Assembly: GCF_910587525.1 (NCBI RefSeq)
Contig: NZ_CAJULS010000029.1
Span: 1 to 19,760 of the forward strand
Origin: an uncultured Oscillibacter sp.
GTDB taxonomy: Bacteria > Bacillota > Clostridia > Oscillospirales > Oscillospiraceae
Reading direction: 5' to 3'
Length of the DNA stretch: 19,760 nt
Shown in pieces: positions 7,309 through 14,697 of this stretch. Below the pieces are notes generated by a model. The model was not told where the DNA came from. It saw only the letters and a list, made by a program, of their open reading frames with translations, and made no database searches. Position numbers and translations under genes: made by a program. Position 1 is the stretch's first letter, and every line of letters begins with the position of its first letter.

Positions 7309-9628
7309 GGCCCTTTCCGCCGCCAACAAGAGCGAGCGGGACAAGTTCAAGATTCCCCGCAGCGTTCAGCAGTCCATCCCTGTCAAATGCGTCTATGCAG
7401 ACGGCATCTGGCTGGTAGGCCGCAAGCACAGCCGGACCTGGCGCTTTTCCGATGTCAACTACGCCGCCGCGTCCGAGGACGACCGGCGGGGTATTTTCCT
7501 CTCCTATGGCGGCGTCCTCAACTCCCTGCCCACGGACGCCGCCGCCAAGATCACCATCATCAACCGCCGCCTCAACCCCGTGGACTTCCAGCGCACCATT
7601 TTGATGAAGGAGCGGGGGGACGGCCTGGACCAGTACCGCCGGGAATCCAACCGCATCCTCACCCAACGGGCGGCGGAGAGCAACAATCTGGTCCAGGAGA
7701 AGTACATCACCCTCTCCATCCCCCAGCGGAAGATCGAGGAAAGCCGGGCCTATTTCCGCCGGGTGGACGCCAACCTCTCCAAGAGCTTTGGCCGTCTGGA
7801 CAGCGGCGCCCGGCCTGTCTCCACCCATGACCGACTCCGTATCCTCCACGACTTCTTCCGCCCCGGCGAGGAACAGTATTTTACCTTCGACCAGTCCGCC
7901 GCTGTCCGCCGCGGGCTGGACTTCCGGGACCTGATCTGCCCGGACGGGCTGCGGTTCCGGGTCGGATATTTTGAGATGGGGGACAAGGTAGGCCGGGTGC
8001 TATTTCTCAAGGACTACGCCAGCTACATCAAGGACAGCATGATCTCCGACCTCTCCGACTTCTCCCGGAACCTCATGCTGTCCATTGACATCCTCCCCAT
8101 TCCCACGGATGAGGCCGTGAAGGAGATACAGGGCCGCATCCTGGGCATTGAGACGGACATTACCCGCTGGCAGCAGCGCCAGAACGACAAGAACAACTTC
8201 ACCGCCACGGTCCCCTACGATCTGGAACAGCTCCGGGGCGAGGCCAAGGAATTTCTCTCCGACCTCACCGAGCGGGACCAGCGCATGATGTTCGCCGTGG
8301 TGACGCTGGTGCATATCGCGGACAGCCTGGAGCAGTTGGACGCCGACACGGAGACCTTGCTTTCCATTGGCCGGGAACACCTCTGCCAGTTCTCCGTGCT
8401 GCGCTACCAGCAGGAGGACGGCTTAAACACCGTCCTGCCCTACGGCCTGCGCCGGGTGAAGGCCCTGCGGACCCTCACCACCGAGAGCGCCGCCGTCCTC
8501 ATGCCCTTCCGTGTCCAGGAGATACAGGACCCCGGCGGACTGCCCTACGGCGTCAACGCCATCTCCAAGAATCTGCTGATCTGCGACCGCAAGCGCCTGA
8601 TCTCGCCCCACGCCTTCTACCTGGGCGTCTCCGGCTCCGGCAAGTCCATGGCGATGAAATCCACTGTGGAAAACGTGGCCCTGGCGACCAATGACGATAT
8701 TATCATCATAGACGCCGAACGGGAGTACGGGCCCCTGGCCCGCGCCCTGGGCGGGGAAGTTATCGAAATCTCTCCCCATAGCAAGCACCATATCAACCCC
8801 CTGGAAGTGACGGAGGACTACGGAGACGGGGAGAACCCTGTCGCCATGAAGTCCGAGATTATCACCAGCATTTTGGAACAGCAGATGGGCGTGGGGCGGC
8901 TCACCGGCAGCCACAAGTCCATCATTGACCGCTGCACCGCCAACGTCTACCAGACCTATTTCAGCAGCCGGGGGAAGGCCCCCATGCCTCTGCTGACGGA
9001 CTGGCGAAACGAGGTCATGCGGCAGGTGGACCCGGAGGCCCGGGAGATCGCCCTGGCCGCCGAGCTGATCACCGAGGGCAGCTTAAACGTGTTCGCCCAC
9101 CCCGGCAACGTCAACATGGACAGCCGGATCGTGGTCCTGGACCTCTACGAGATGGGGGAACAGCTCCGGCCCACGGCCCTGGTCGTCACCCTGGAGGCCA
9201 TCCAGAACCGCGTCATGGAGAACCGGAAGCGGGGGAAGTACACCTGGGTATTCCTGGACGAAGTATATTTGTACTTCAAATACCACTACTCCGGGGAATT
9301 TCTCTACCGGGCCTGGAAGCGATTCAGAAAGTACGCCGCGCCCATGACGGCGGCCACGCAGAATATCGAGGAATGTCTGAAATCCGAGACGGCCCGCCTC
9401 ATGCTGGCGAACTCCGAATTTCTGCTGCTGTTCAATCAGGCGGCCACGGACCGGGCGGAGCTTGCCAAGCTCCTGCATATCTCCGACACGCAGATGGGCT
9501 ACATCACCAACGCCGAGGCGGGACACGGCCTCCTGCGGATCGGCGGCTCCCTGGTGCCCTTCTCCAATACCATCCCCAAGGACACGGAGCTGTACCGGCT
9601 CATGTCCACTACTCCCGGCGAAGGTTGA
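7301..9628 (+). CDS. virB4: VirB4-type conjugative transfer ATPase (CD1110-like)
   Basis: This cytoplasmic ATPase powers assembly and operation of the mating channel. The 775-residue protein has the VirB4 N-terminal domain (roughly residues 1-400). The P-loop LGVSGSGKS is near residue 440, the Walker B motif WVFLDEVYLYF near residue 648, and TAATQNIEECL just after it. The C-terminal motif LLLFNQAATDRAEL is also typical. TTG start at 7301 has AAAGGAGG nine bases upstream and overlaps the end of prgI by eight bases. The TGA stop is the first part of a solitary intergenic repeat, which separates it from the cytosine methyltransferase gene. Confidence 0.95.
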   Translation: MIKALSAANKSERDKFKIPRSVQQSIPVKCVYADGIWLVGRKHSRTWRFSDVNYAAASEDDRRGIFLSYGGVLNSLPTDAAAKITIINRRLNPVDFQRTILMKERGDGLDQYRRESNRILTQRAAESNNLVQEKYITLSIPQRKIEESRAYFRRVDANLSKSFGRLDSGARPVSTHDRLRILHDFFRPGEEQYFTFDQSAAVRRGLDFRDLICPDGLRFRVGYFEMGDKVGRVLFLKDYASYIKDSMISDLSDFSRNLMLSIDILPIPTDEAVKEIQGRILGIETDITRWQQRQNDKNNFTATVPYDLEQLRGEAKEFLSDLTERDQRMMFAVVTLVHIADSLEQLDADTETLLSIGREHLCQFSVLRYQQEDGLNTVLPYGLRRVKALRTLTTESAAVLMPFRVQEIQDPGGLPYGVNAISKNLLICDRKRLISPHAFYLGVSGSGKSMAMKSTVENVALATNDDIIIIDAEREYGPLARALGGEVIEISPHSKHHINPLEVTEDYGDGENPVAMKSEIITSILEQQMGVGRLTGSHKSIIDRCTANVYQTYFSSRGKAPMPLLTDWRNEVMRQVDPEAREIALAAELITEGSLNVFAHPGNVNMDSRIVVLDLYEMGEQLRPTALVVTLEAIQNRVMENRKRGKYTWVFLDEVYLYFKYHYSGEFLYRAWKRFRKYAAPMTAATQNIEECLKSETARLMLANSEFLLLFNQAATDRAELAKLLHISDTQMGYITNAEAGHGLLRIGGSLVPFSNTIPKDTELYRLMSTTPGEG

Positions 9629-9655
9629 AATAAATCCCACGGTGAGACGCGAATC
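9628..9655 (+). repeat. Solitary intergenic repeat (copy 3)
   Basis: One forward copy begins on the last base of the virB4 TGA: head AAATAAATC, core CCACGGTGAGA, tail CGCGAATC. It ends five bases before the methyltransferase ATG. It therefore fills almost the whole 32-bp gap, leaving no separate ribosome binding site. Confidence 0.85.
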
Positions 9656-9660
9656 GCAGT

Positions 9661-10725
9661 ATGGAGAAGATCACATTAGGCAGTCTCTTTGATGGCATCG
9701 GCGTATTCCCCCTGGCGGCCACGCTCCATGGCATCACGCCGCTTTGGGCAAGTGAAATTGAAAAGGCCCCCATTTCCATCACCCGGCGGCACTTCCCGGA
9801 TATGGAGCATTTGGGGGACATTACGAAGCTGGACGGCGGGAAGATACCCGCCGTCCACGTTTTGACATTCGGCTCACCCTGCCAAAATCTCTCGCAAATT
9901 GGCAACCGCACAGGGCTTGCCGGAGAAAAATCCAGCCTGTTTTATCAGGCGATACGAATTATAAAGGAAATGAGGGATGCAACTGATGGACGGTTTCCAG
10001 TTATCGCTGTTTGGGAGAACGTCATGGGAAGCCTTTCATCAAGCGACCGGCTTGATTTTGCGGCCGTGCTCCGGGCGTTCACAGATACCGACATTCCAAT
10101 TCCTGCTTCTGGAGGATGGGCCCACGCCGGAATGGTGCGAGGCCGAGGGCCTGACCTCTGCTGGCGGCTCATGGACGCCCAATATTGGGCAAGCCCCCGC
10201 CTGGCGCGACGGCAGAGAATTTTCATCGTGGCGGATTTTGGAGGGCGGCGTGCTCACGAAATACTGTTTAAGCCCCGCCCAATGTTCCAGATTCCTCCGT
10301 CTCGCGGAGAAGGCGGGATGCCCGCCGCCCAGGATCATCGAGGCCCTGTTATTGAAGCAGGGGGGCGAGTACCCGTCGTCCGACCCTTTCAAATGTTCCG
10401 TATGCGCGGCGCTGCGAATGACCGATACCACGTCCAATTCCGGGACAGCTTCGGATTCGCAGATGACCCTTTTCCCACTCTTTTAGCGGGCGGCGTGGCT
10501 CCGTTCGCCTTCTGGTATGAGGACGATCCCATGGGCGGCTGTATCCGTTACCCCACGGAACTGGAGAGCGAACGGCTCATGGGCCTGCCTGACGGCTGGA
10601 CAAAGTACGGAGCGGACGGGCGGGAGATTAGCGGGGTTCAGCGTTACCGAGCCCTGGGAAATTCTATTGCTCTGCCCTGCGCCGGGTATATCATGGCGGG
10701 GATCAGTGAAGTATTGAACCAATGA
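9661..10725 (+). CDS. DNA (cytosine-5) methyltransferase
   Basis: This enzyme transfers a methyl group from SAM to cytosine C5 in DNA. Motif order is canonical: SLFDGIG near residue 8 (motif I), GSPCQNLS with catalytic Cys near residue 74 (motif IV), VWENV near residue 119 (motif VI), RQRIFIVADF (motif VIII), a short target-recognition region, and YRALGNSIALP near the C-terminus (motif X). The 354 residues are complete for a compact member. No companion restriction enzyme is visible, so self-protection or anti-restriction of the ICE is likely (inference). The ATG has no clear Shine-Dalgarno; only GGTGAG inside the upstream repeat, 14 bases away, resembles one. A second long frame lies inside the gene (9977-10486). 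A terminator-like hairpin follows directly. Confidence 0.93.
   Translation: MEKITLGSLFDGIGVFPLAATLHGITPLWASEIEKAPISITRRHFPDMEHLGDITKLDGGKIPAVHVLTFGSPCQNLSQIGNRTGLAGEKSSLFYQAIRIIKEMRDATDGRFPVIAVWENVMGSLSSSDRLDFAAVLRAFTDTDIPIPASGGWAHAGMVRGRGPDLCWRLMDAQYWASPRLARRQRIFIVADFGGRRAHEILFKPRPMFQIPPSRGEGGMPAAQDHRGPVIEAGGRVPVVRPFQMFRMRGAANDRYHVQFRDSFGFADDPFPTLLAGGVAPFAFWYEDDPMGGCIRYPTELESERLMGLPDGWTKYGADGREISGVQRYRALGNSIALPCAGYIMAGISEVLNQ
9977..10486 (+). CDS. Candidate overlapping gene nested in the cytosine methyltransferase
   Basis: A 169-codon frame lies wholly inside the methyltransferase gene on the same strand in a different frame. It has its own ATG with AAAGGA eight bases upstream. The product does not look like a random shadow. 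It starts MQLMDGFQLSLFG, continues with TSWEAFHQATG and PEWCE, then TSAGGSWTPNIG, SSWRILEGG, KYCLSPAQCSRFLRLAEKAG and LLLKQGG, and stops after DSQMTLFPLF. From memory, hypothetical proteins with a KYxLSPxAC...RxAExxG signature occur beside or over dcm genes in clostridial phages and elements; this was not checked. The SSWRILEGG segment is the shifted reading of the methyltransferase IFIVADFGG motif. Function is unknown. It may instead be an open frame maintained only by codon bias in the methyltransferase. Confidence 0.4.
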   Translation: MQLMDGFQLSLFGRTSWEAFHQATGLILRPCSGRSQIPTFQFLLLEDGPTPEWCEAEGLTSAGGSWTPNIGQAPAWRDGREFSSWRILEGGVLTKYCLSPAQCSRFLRLAEKAGCPPPRIIEALLLKQGGEYPSSDPFKCSVCAALRMTDTTSNSGTASDSQMTLFPLF

Positions 10726-10727
10726 CC

Positions 10728-10760
10728 GGACGCGTCTCTTGCGGGGCGCGTCCTATTTTT
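10728..10760 (+). terminator. Intrinsic terminator or attenuator between methyltransferase and NlpC/P60 genes
   Basis: GGACGCG (10728-10734) pairs perfectly with CGCGTCC (10747-10753), followed by TATTTTT. It begins three bases after the methyltransferase stop. The ribosome binding site of the next gene (AAGGAGG, 10765) starts five bases after the T-run, so readthrough here would set expression of the hydrolase gene. Confidence 0.75.
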
Positions 10761-10778
10761 GATGAAGGAGGCGACGCC

Positions 10779-13037
10779 ATGCCCAAAGCAAAAGAACGAA
10801 AACCAGACGATAAGATCAAGAACCAGGGCAAGCGCAAAGGCAGCAAGCCGACCCAGGATCAGGCCCGCCGCGTCATGACGGCGAAGATGCGGAAGGAGCG
10901 GCAGAAGCGTCTCGCCAGCGGCTCCACCAGCGAGACGGCCCGAGAGACCAGTCCGACTACCGAAGCTGTGGAACAGGTGGAACAGACCGCCGGGGCCGCT
11001 GTTCATGAAACAGGCCAGCGGACAAAGCAGGGTATTTCCAAGGCTGTCACCAGGGCGAGGCAGGAGCGCCGGAAGTTCAAGGAGCGGCAGGACCAGCCGA
11101 AGGAGAAGGATCAGCCCCCGGAACCTCCGGCCCCGGAGACCCCGGAGGCCCCAGTCCCGGAGCTGGACCGCCCGGCCCCCAGGGAACAGGCCGGGCGAAC
11201 GCCGCCGCGCTCCAAGCCCCAGCTACACGGAAGGACCAGCACAAGACCAGCGGCCCCAAAGGAGAAGCCCGCTCCGTCTGTCCGCTCCAGAGTGCCAGGA
11301 ACACGGCCCGCCAGTAACCCGGAAGCTCCAGCCGTTCCGAAAATACGTCCGGCAGGGACACCGGCAGATCCTCCGGTCCCCAGGACGCGGACAGAGAAAG
11401 CGCGGCCCATAGTGCCGCCTGCTGAACCTTGGACAGCAGATAAACCGCCCGCTCCGCCAACGCCGGGGGAGCGTATGCGGGAATGGGCCGTGGACAAGCG
11501 GAGGAAGCAGGCCCAGGAGCATAGACAGGCCTCCGCCCCGCCGGAGTACGGGGAGCCTCCCCCGGCCAGTCATTATGGGAAATCTCCCGCTACCCCCGGC
11601 AGCTCCACTACTCCTAAAACGGCCCCTTCTCTTGAAAATCAATCCATCTATCCATCAATCAAAGAGCGGCCCCGGTCCTCCGCCATTCTGAAAGAGAAAG
11701 TCCAGGGCTGGACGATCACCCCCAGGACACGCCGGGGCGTGGAACAGGCCGCCGGGAGTACGGCCATCCCTCCGAAAACTCCCACCCTCGTAGGAAAGAA
11801 AACTACCGCAAAGCGCCTCACGGAGCGGATGCGCCAAAAGGCGAAAGCAGAGGCCCAGCAGGCCATGGCCAAGGGCACGAAAAGGACGGCCAGGGCCGCT
11901 GTGGACCTCTCCCGGAAAGCGGCCATAGCTACCGCAAAGGCGGTGAAGTCCCTGATCGGCGCTCTCTCCGCCCTGGTGGGCGGAGCCACCCTCGCCGCCG
12001 CCCTCTGCGTGATCTTCCTGATTGCCGCCGTGATCGCCTCGCCCTTCGGACTTCTCTTTTCCAACGAGCCCTCCCCCGGAGCCGTCCCTCTGAACGCCGC
12101 CGTGACGCGGATCAATGTGGAGCTGACGGACAAGCTGGCCCTGCTGCAAGCCGGGGACTATGACAGCATCGACATCCAGGGCACAGGCCCGGACTGGCGG
12201 GAGGTAGCGGCGGTATTCGCCTGCAAGACCGCCCTGGGCGCGGGCGGCGTGGACGTGGCCGCGCTGACCCCGGACCGGGTGGACCGGCTGAAAGCCGTCT
12301 TTTGGGATATGTGCGAGATTACCAGCAGCGTGGAAACCATAGACCACCCCGCCAACGGCTCTGCGGAGGCATGGACGGAGAAGATTCTACATATCACCAT
12401 CACAGCCAGGACCGCCGATGAAATGCGGACGGTCTATCTTTTTACCCCCGAGCAGAACAGCGCCTTGACGGAGCTCCTGGCGGAGCTGAACGGGATCGGT
12501 ACACTGCTGGGAGACCTAGGTATCACCCAGGAGGACGCCGCCGAACTGCTGCGCCGCTTGCCGGAGGACCTTTCCCCGGAGCGCCGGGCCGTGGTGGAGA
12601 CGGCCTGCAAGCTGGTGGGCAAGGTAAATTATTTTTGGGGCGGGAAGTCCCTGGTCCTTGGCTGGGACTCCCGCTGGGGGACCATCCAAAAGGTTTGGGC
12701 CGCTGGCAGCCCCTCCACGGGGACCTACCGGCCCTACGGCATGGATTGTTCCGGTTTTGTGGACTGGGTATTTTACAATATGTCCGGCGGCAGCTACGTC
12801 ATAGGCCACGGCGGAGGGGCCCGGATGCAGCATAGCTACTGCACGCCCATTTCCTGGTCCCAGGCCCAGCCCGGCGATTTGGTATTCTACCCGGAGGACA
12901 CCCATGTTGGTATCGTGGGCGGCTGGGACGAGGACGGCAATATCCAGATCATCCACTGTGCCAGCGGGCAAAACAACGTGGTCATTACCGGAAAGGCCGG
13001 GTTTACCACCATAGGCAGGCCGGACTACTACGGCTAA
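10779..13037 (+). CDS. NlpC/P60 cell-wall hydrolase with long charged head (CD1108-like)
   Basis: This is a peptidoglycan endopeptidase expected to open the wall locally for the mating channel. The ATG at 10779 follows AAGGAGG by seven bases; the frame is open further upstream through the terminator, which is unlikely to be coding. The product has 752 residues. Residues 1-380 are Lys/Arg/Glu- and Pro-rich, low in hydrophobics and probably disordered and cytoplasmic. One membrane helix lies at about 393-425 (LVGGATLAAALCVIFLIAAV). A mixed domain follows, and the C-terminal NlpC/P60 domain spans about 605-752. Catalytic residues are visible: Cys657 in MDCSGFVDW, His709 in DTHVGIVGG and His726 in IIHCASG. 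The stop TAA overlaps the first 67-bp inverted repeat. Confidence 0.9.
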   Translation: MPKAKERKPDDKIKNQGKRKGSKPTQDQARRVMTAKMRKERQKRLASGSTSETARETSPTTEAVEQVEQTAGAAVHETGQRTKQGISKAVTRARQERRKFKERQDQPKEKDQPPEPPAPETPEAPVPELDRPAPREQAGRTPPRSKPQLHGRTSTRPAAPKEKPAPSVRSRVPGTRPASNPEAPAVPKIRPAGTPADPPVPRTRTEKARPIVPPAEPWTADKPPAPPTPGERMREWAVDKRRKQAQEHRQASAPPEYGEPPPASHYGKSPATPGSSTTPKTAPSLENQSIYPSIKERPRSSAILKEKVQGWTITPRTRRGVEQAAGSTAIPPKTPTLVGKKTTAKRLTERMRQKAKAEAQQAMAKGTKRTARAAVDLSRKAAIATAKAVKSLIGALSALVGGATLAAALCVIFLIAAVIASPFGLLFSNEPSPGAVPLNAAVTRINVELTDKLALLQAGDYDSIDIQGTGPDWREVAAVFACKTALGAGGVDVAALTPDRVDRLKAVFWDMCEITSSVETIDHPANGSAEAWTEKILHITITARTADEMRTVYLFTPEQNSALTELLAELNGIGTLLGDLGITQEDAAELLRRLPEDLSPERRAVVETACKLVGKVNYFWGGKSLVLGWDSRWGTIQKVWAAGSPSTGTYRPYGMDCSGFVDWVFYNMSGGSYVIGHGGGARMQHSYCTPISWSQAQPGDLVFYPEDTHVGIVGGWDEDGNIQIIHCASGQNNVVITGKAGFTTIGRPDYYG

Positions 13038-13102
13038 AAATGAATCTCACGGTGAGACGCGATTCTTGTCGAGAATCAAATCCCACCGTGAGATTTATTT
13101 TT
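13036..13102. repeat. 67-bp inverted pair of the intergenic repeat (left edge of cargo block)
   Basis: The left arm of 31 bp (13036-13066), a 5-base loop TGTCG and a right arm of 31 bp (13072-13102) form a long stem. The arms start with AAAAATGAATC and end with GATTTATTTTT. Pairing fails only at a three-base internal loop (CGC opposite AAA) and one A/C mismatch. It lies between convergent genes (the hydrolase on plus, the secreted-protein operon on minus). The A-rich 5' and T-rich 3' flanks would suit a bidirectional terminator. It begins inside the hydrolase stop codon. Confidence 0.9.
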
Positions 13103-13174
13103 GTGCCCCAAATAAACAGAGACACTCTTTTATCATAACGAATTATTTAGCAGTTGCGGATACAGAATTTTAAT

Positions 13175-13606
13175 TTAGGATAAAGTGCCATCTGATGAAC
13201 ATGCGATAGAAAGGGATAACCGCTTATCAATACCATCAAATTTAAAATATGCAGTACCAAAAGCTGTATTGCCAGAACAGCTGCCAACACCTCGGACATA
13301 GGTTCCTCCCTCATATCCTGTACCTTCGACAGTAGCTCTTATGGCACGGGCATCGGAACCGGAAATATCAAAAATTGCAGTTAACGTTGCAGTTCCTACT
13401 AATGATGATCCGTGAAACACGCTGCCAGTTTTGTTCGCTGAAACAGTATCATTTGCGCGGTGTATAGAATATTGCGTGATTGTCTCCACCATATAAAAGC
13501 CATCGCCTAAATCAACAACATTCTTTTCAGGTTCAGCGGCATACGCCAAAGTTGCTATTGTGGACAAAATTGCTATAGTCAGGCACAAAGCACAAATTTT
13601 TTTCAT
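13175..13606 (-). CDS. Small secreted protein (DUF6147-like)
   Basis: This 143-residue protein has a clear signal peptide: MKKICALCLTIAILSTIATLAYA with cleavage likely after AYA. The mature part opens with VDLGDGFYMVETITQYS. It is rich in Ser, Thr and Gly and probably forms a beta-rich extracellular domain (KTGSVFHGSSLVGTATLTA, SLSIACSSDGTLS). It resembles the DUF6147 family from memory; the function of that family is not known to me. It is the last gene of a three-gene minus-strand operon. Its ATG overlaps the stop of the preceding membrane-protein gene by four bases. Base composition is visibly more AT-rich than the transfer genes, suggesting separate acquisition. Confidence 0.8.
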   Translation of the reverse strand: MKKICALCLTIAILSTIATLAYAAEPEKNVVDLGDGFYMVETITQYSIHRANDTVSANKTGSVFHGSSLVGTATLTAIFDISGSDARAIRATVEGTGYEGGTYVRGVGSCSGNTAFGTAYFKFDGIDKRLSLSIACSSDGTLS

Positions 13607-14052
13607 TTTTCTGTTCCTCCGTCAGAATGGGCGTCTACAGGGGTTCGTTCAAAGGCTGCCTCTGCTTCTTCCTCGGTTATTCGGGTTGCTGGTCCTATCA
13701 CCACAACTGTATCCTCGTTAAAGTAAAGTGATTGATAGTACTTATAATACAAAAGAGATGATATAAGAACAAATACGACCAAAATTGCTACATATATGCT
13801 GCGGCGGGCCAAAAGACGTTTCTTGCGGATAGCTTTAAATTTTGACTCTCCCAAACTCGAAAGCAATTCTGTGGCACACGTAGCAGGTTCACCAAAGGTA
13901 GCTACATACTCGGTGTAATCCGCTTCCGGCTTTGCTTGCTGAAAGTCGTCCAGCATGTCTGTGAGTTGGTTAAGAAGATGATTTTTGTCAGCTCTGCCGC
14001 AGAAAAGGAAGCGTTTCACGCGCAATTTATATTGGTCAGCGGCTCTATTCAT
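13603..14052 (-). CDS. Membrane protein with HAAS-like N-terminus (DUF6120-like), PadR partner
   Basis: This 149-residue protein has an N-terminal helical part (MNRAADQYKLRVKRFLFC, then LLNQLTDMLDDFQQ and YVATFGEPATCATELL). This resembles the HAAS-type domain that accompanies PadR regulators in Firmicutes. A basic stretch (AIRKKRLLARR) precedes one membrane helix at about residues 88-105 (YVAILVVFVLISSLLYY). A short acidic extracytoplasmic tail follows. From memory this is the DUF6120 type; a role as a membrane sensor or anti-regulator of the PadR protein is inference. It overlaps both neighbours by a few bases, indicating one translationally coupled operon. Confidence 0.8.
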   Translation of the reverse strand: MNRAADQYKLRVKRFLFCGRADKNHLLNQLTDMLDDFQQAKPEADYTEYVATFGEPATCATELLSSLGESKFKAIRKKRLLARRSIYVAILVVFVLISSLLYYKYYQSLYFNEDTVVVIGPATRITEEEAEAAFERTPVDAHSDGGTEK

Positions 14053-14369
14053 TATTTGCCCCCCCCTTCCGTCAATAATAATGTGACCCCCTCTATAAAG
14101 TCGTTATAACGCGCAATTAACTCCATCAAATAGCGCCGTCCCGCTTCGGTGATTTGATAATACTGCCGCCTCCGCCCGTCTGGAGCGGTTGACTTATGCA
14201 GGTCCTGAACATAGTTATTTTCCATAAGCCGGTAGAGAAGCATATATGGAGGCACGATGTTCAATCTGTTCCCAGAACCCTCATACAGATTTTGCGAAAT
14301 CTGATGGGCATACATATCTTCCCTGTTCAGCATAGCAAGAACAAGCATTTCCGCAACGGCCCGTTTCAA
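14052..14369 (-). CDS. PadR-family transcriptional regulator
   Basis: This 105-residue winged-helix repressor has the PadR N-terminal pattern AEMLVLAMLNREDMYAHQIS, then NIVPPYMLLYRLMENNYVQ and the wing GRRRQYYQITEAGRRYL. It probably represses its own operon. TTG at 14369 has GAGGAG a few bases upstream. The frame stays open further 5', reading SKNNSAQGIEENLKRA, and a CTG there is a weaker alternative start. It is first in the minus-strand operon, downstream of a good promoter at 14463-14490. Confidence 0.85.
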   Translation of the reverse strand: MKRAVAEMLVLAMLNREDMYAHQISQNLYEGSGNRLNIVPPYMLLYRLMENNYVQDLHKSTAPDGRRRQYYQITEAGRRYLMELIARYNDFIEGVTLLLTEGGGK

Positions 14370-14462
14370 ATTCTCCTCGATGCCCTGGGCAGAATTGTTT
14401 TTAGACAGAGGTAATCACATCCTCCCTAAAAAATGGGAAAGCCTTAAAAACCTGTGAGAATC

Positions 14463-14490
14463 ATTATATAACATTTTTCGCTTTCGTCAA
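14463..14490 (-). promoter_or_regulatory. Sigma-A promoter of the PadR operon
   Basis: Read on the minus strand, TTGACG (14485-14490) and TATAAT (14463-14468) are spaced 16 bases apart. The first gene of the operon starts about 90 bases downstream. Confidence 0.65.
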
Positions 14491-14547
14491 TATGCGCCTG
14501 TCAGAAAGTAATCGATATTTAATTTTTAATGTCATTGAAAATTTATG

Positions 14548-14586
14548 TTGACAAAATATTGACACGGTGATACCATAAAAATGGTA
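14548..14586 (+). promoter_or_regulatory. Promoter and palindromic operator of the three-gene cargo operon
   Basis: TTGACA at 14548 is followed after 17 bases by TACCAT (14571-14576), a weak -10. The -10 forms one half of a perfect inverted repeat, TACCAT-AAAA-ATGGTA (14571-14586). A repressor or activator binding there would directly control initiation. The PadR protein encoded divergently is one candidate (inference). The rest of the 14370-14697 gap has a further 5-bp inverted repeat (GTAAC/GTTAC near 14607-14624) and nothing else I can support. Confidence 0.45.
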
Positions 14587-14697
14587 AGGGAATACAAACT
14601 CAAAACGTAACGGAGTACGAGTTACAAGGGAGATGGATCTATGACGCGCTTGTATGGACGCCAAGCGTAACTTGAAAAAAGAAAAGAGGATATGCGC

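Noticed and set aside
7211..9640. Several minus-strand frames of 126-212 codons opposite virB4
   Set aside because: Antisense shadows in a GC-rich gene with no start signals or recognisable domains.
10722..10778. Extended start of the NlpC/P60 gene at 10722
   Set aside because: The extension would translate a perfect terminator hairpin and T-run, while ATG 10779 has an ideal AAGGAGG.
11005..11642. Plus- and minus-strand frames of 127-139 codons in the Pro-rich part of the hydrolase gene
   Set aside because: Pro/Arg/Gly/Ser-rich shadows of a low-complexity coding region.
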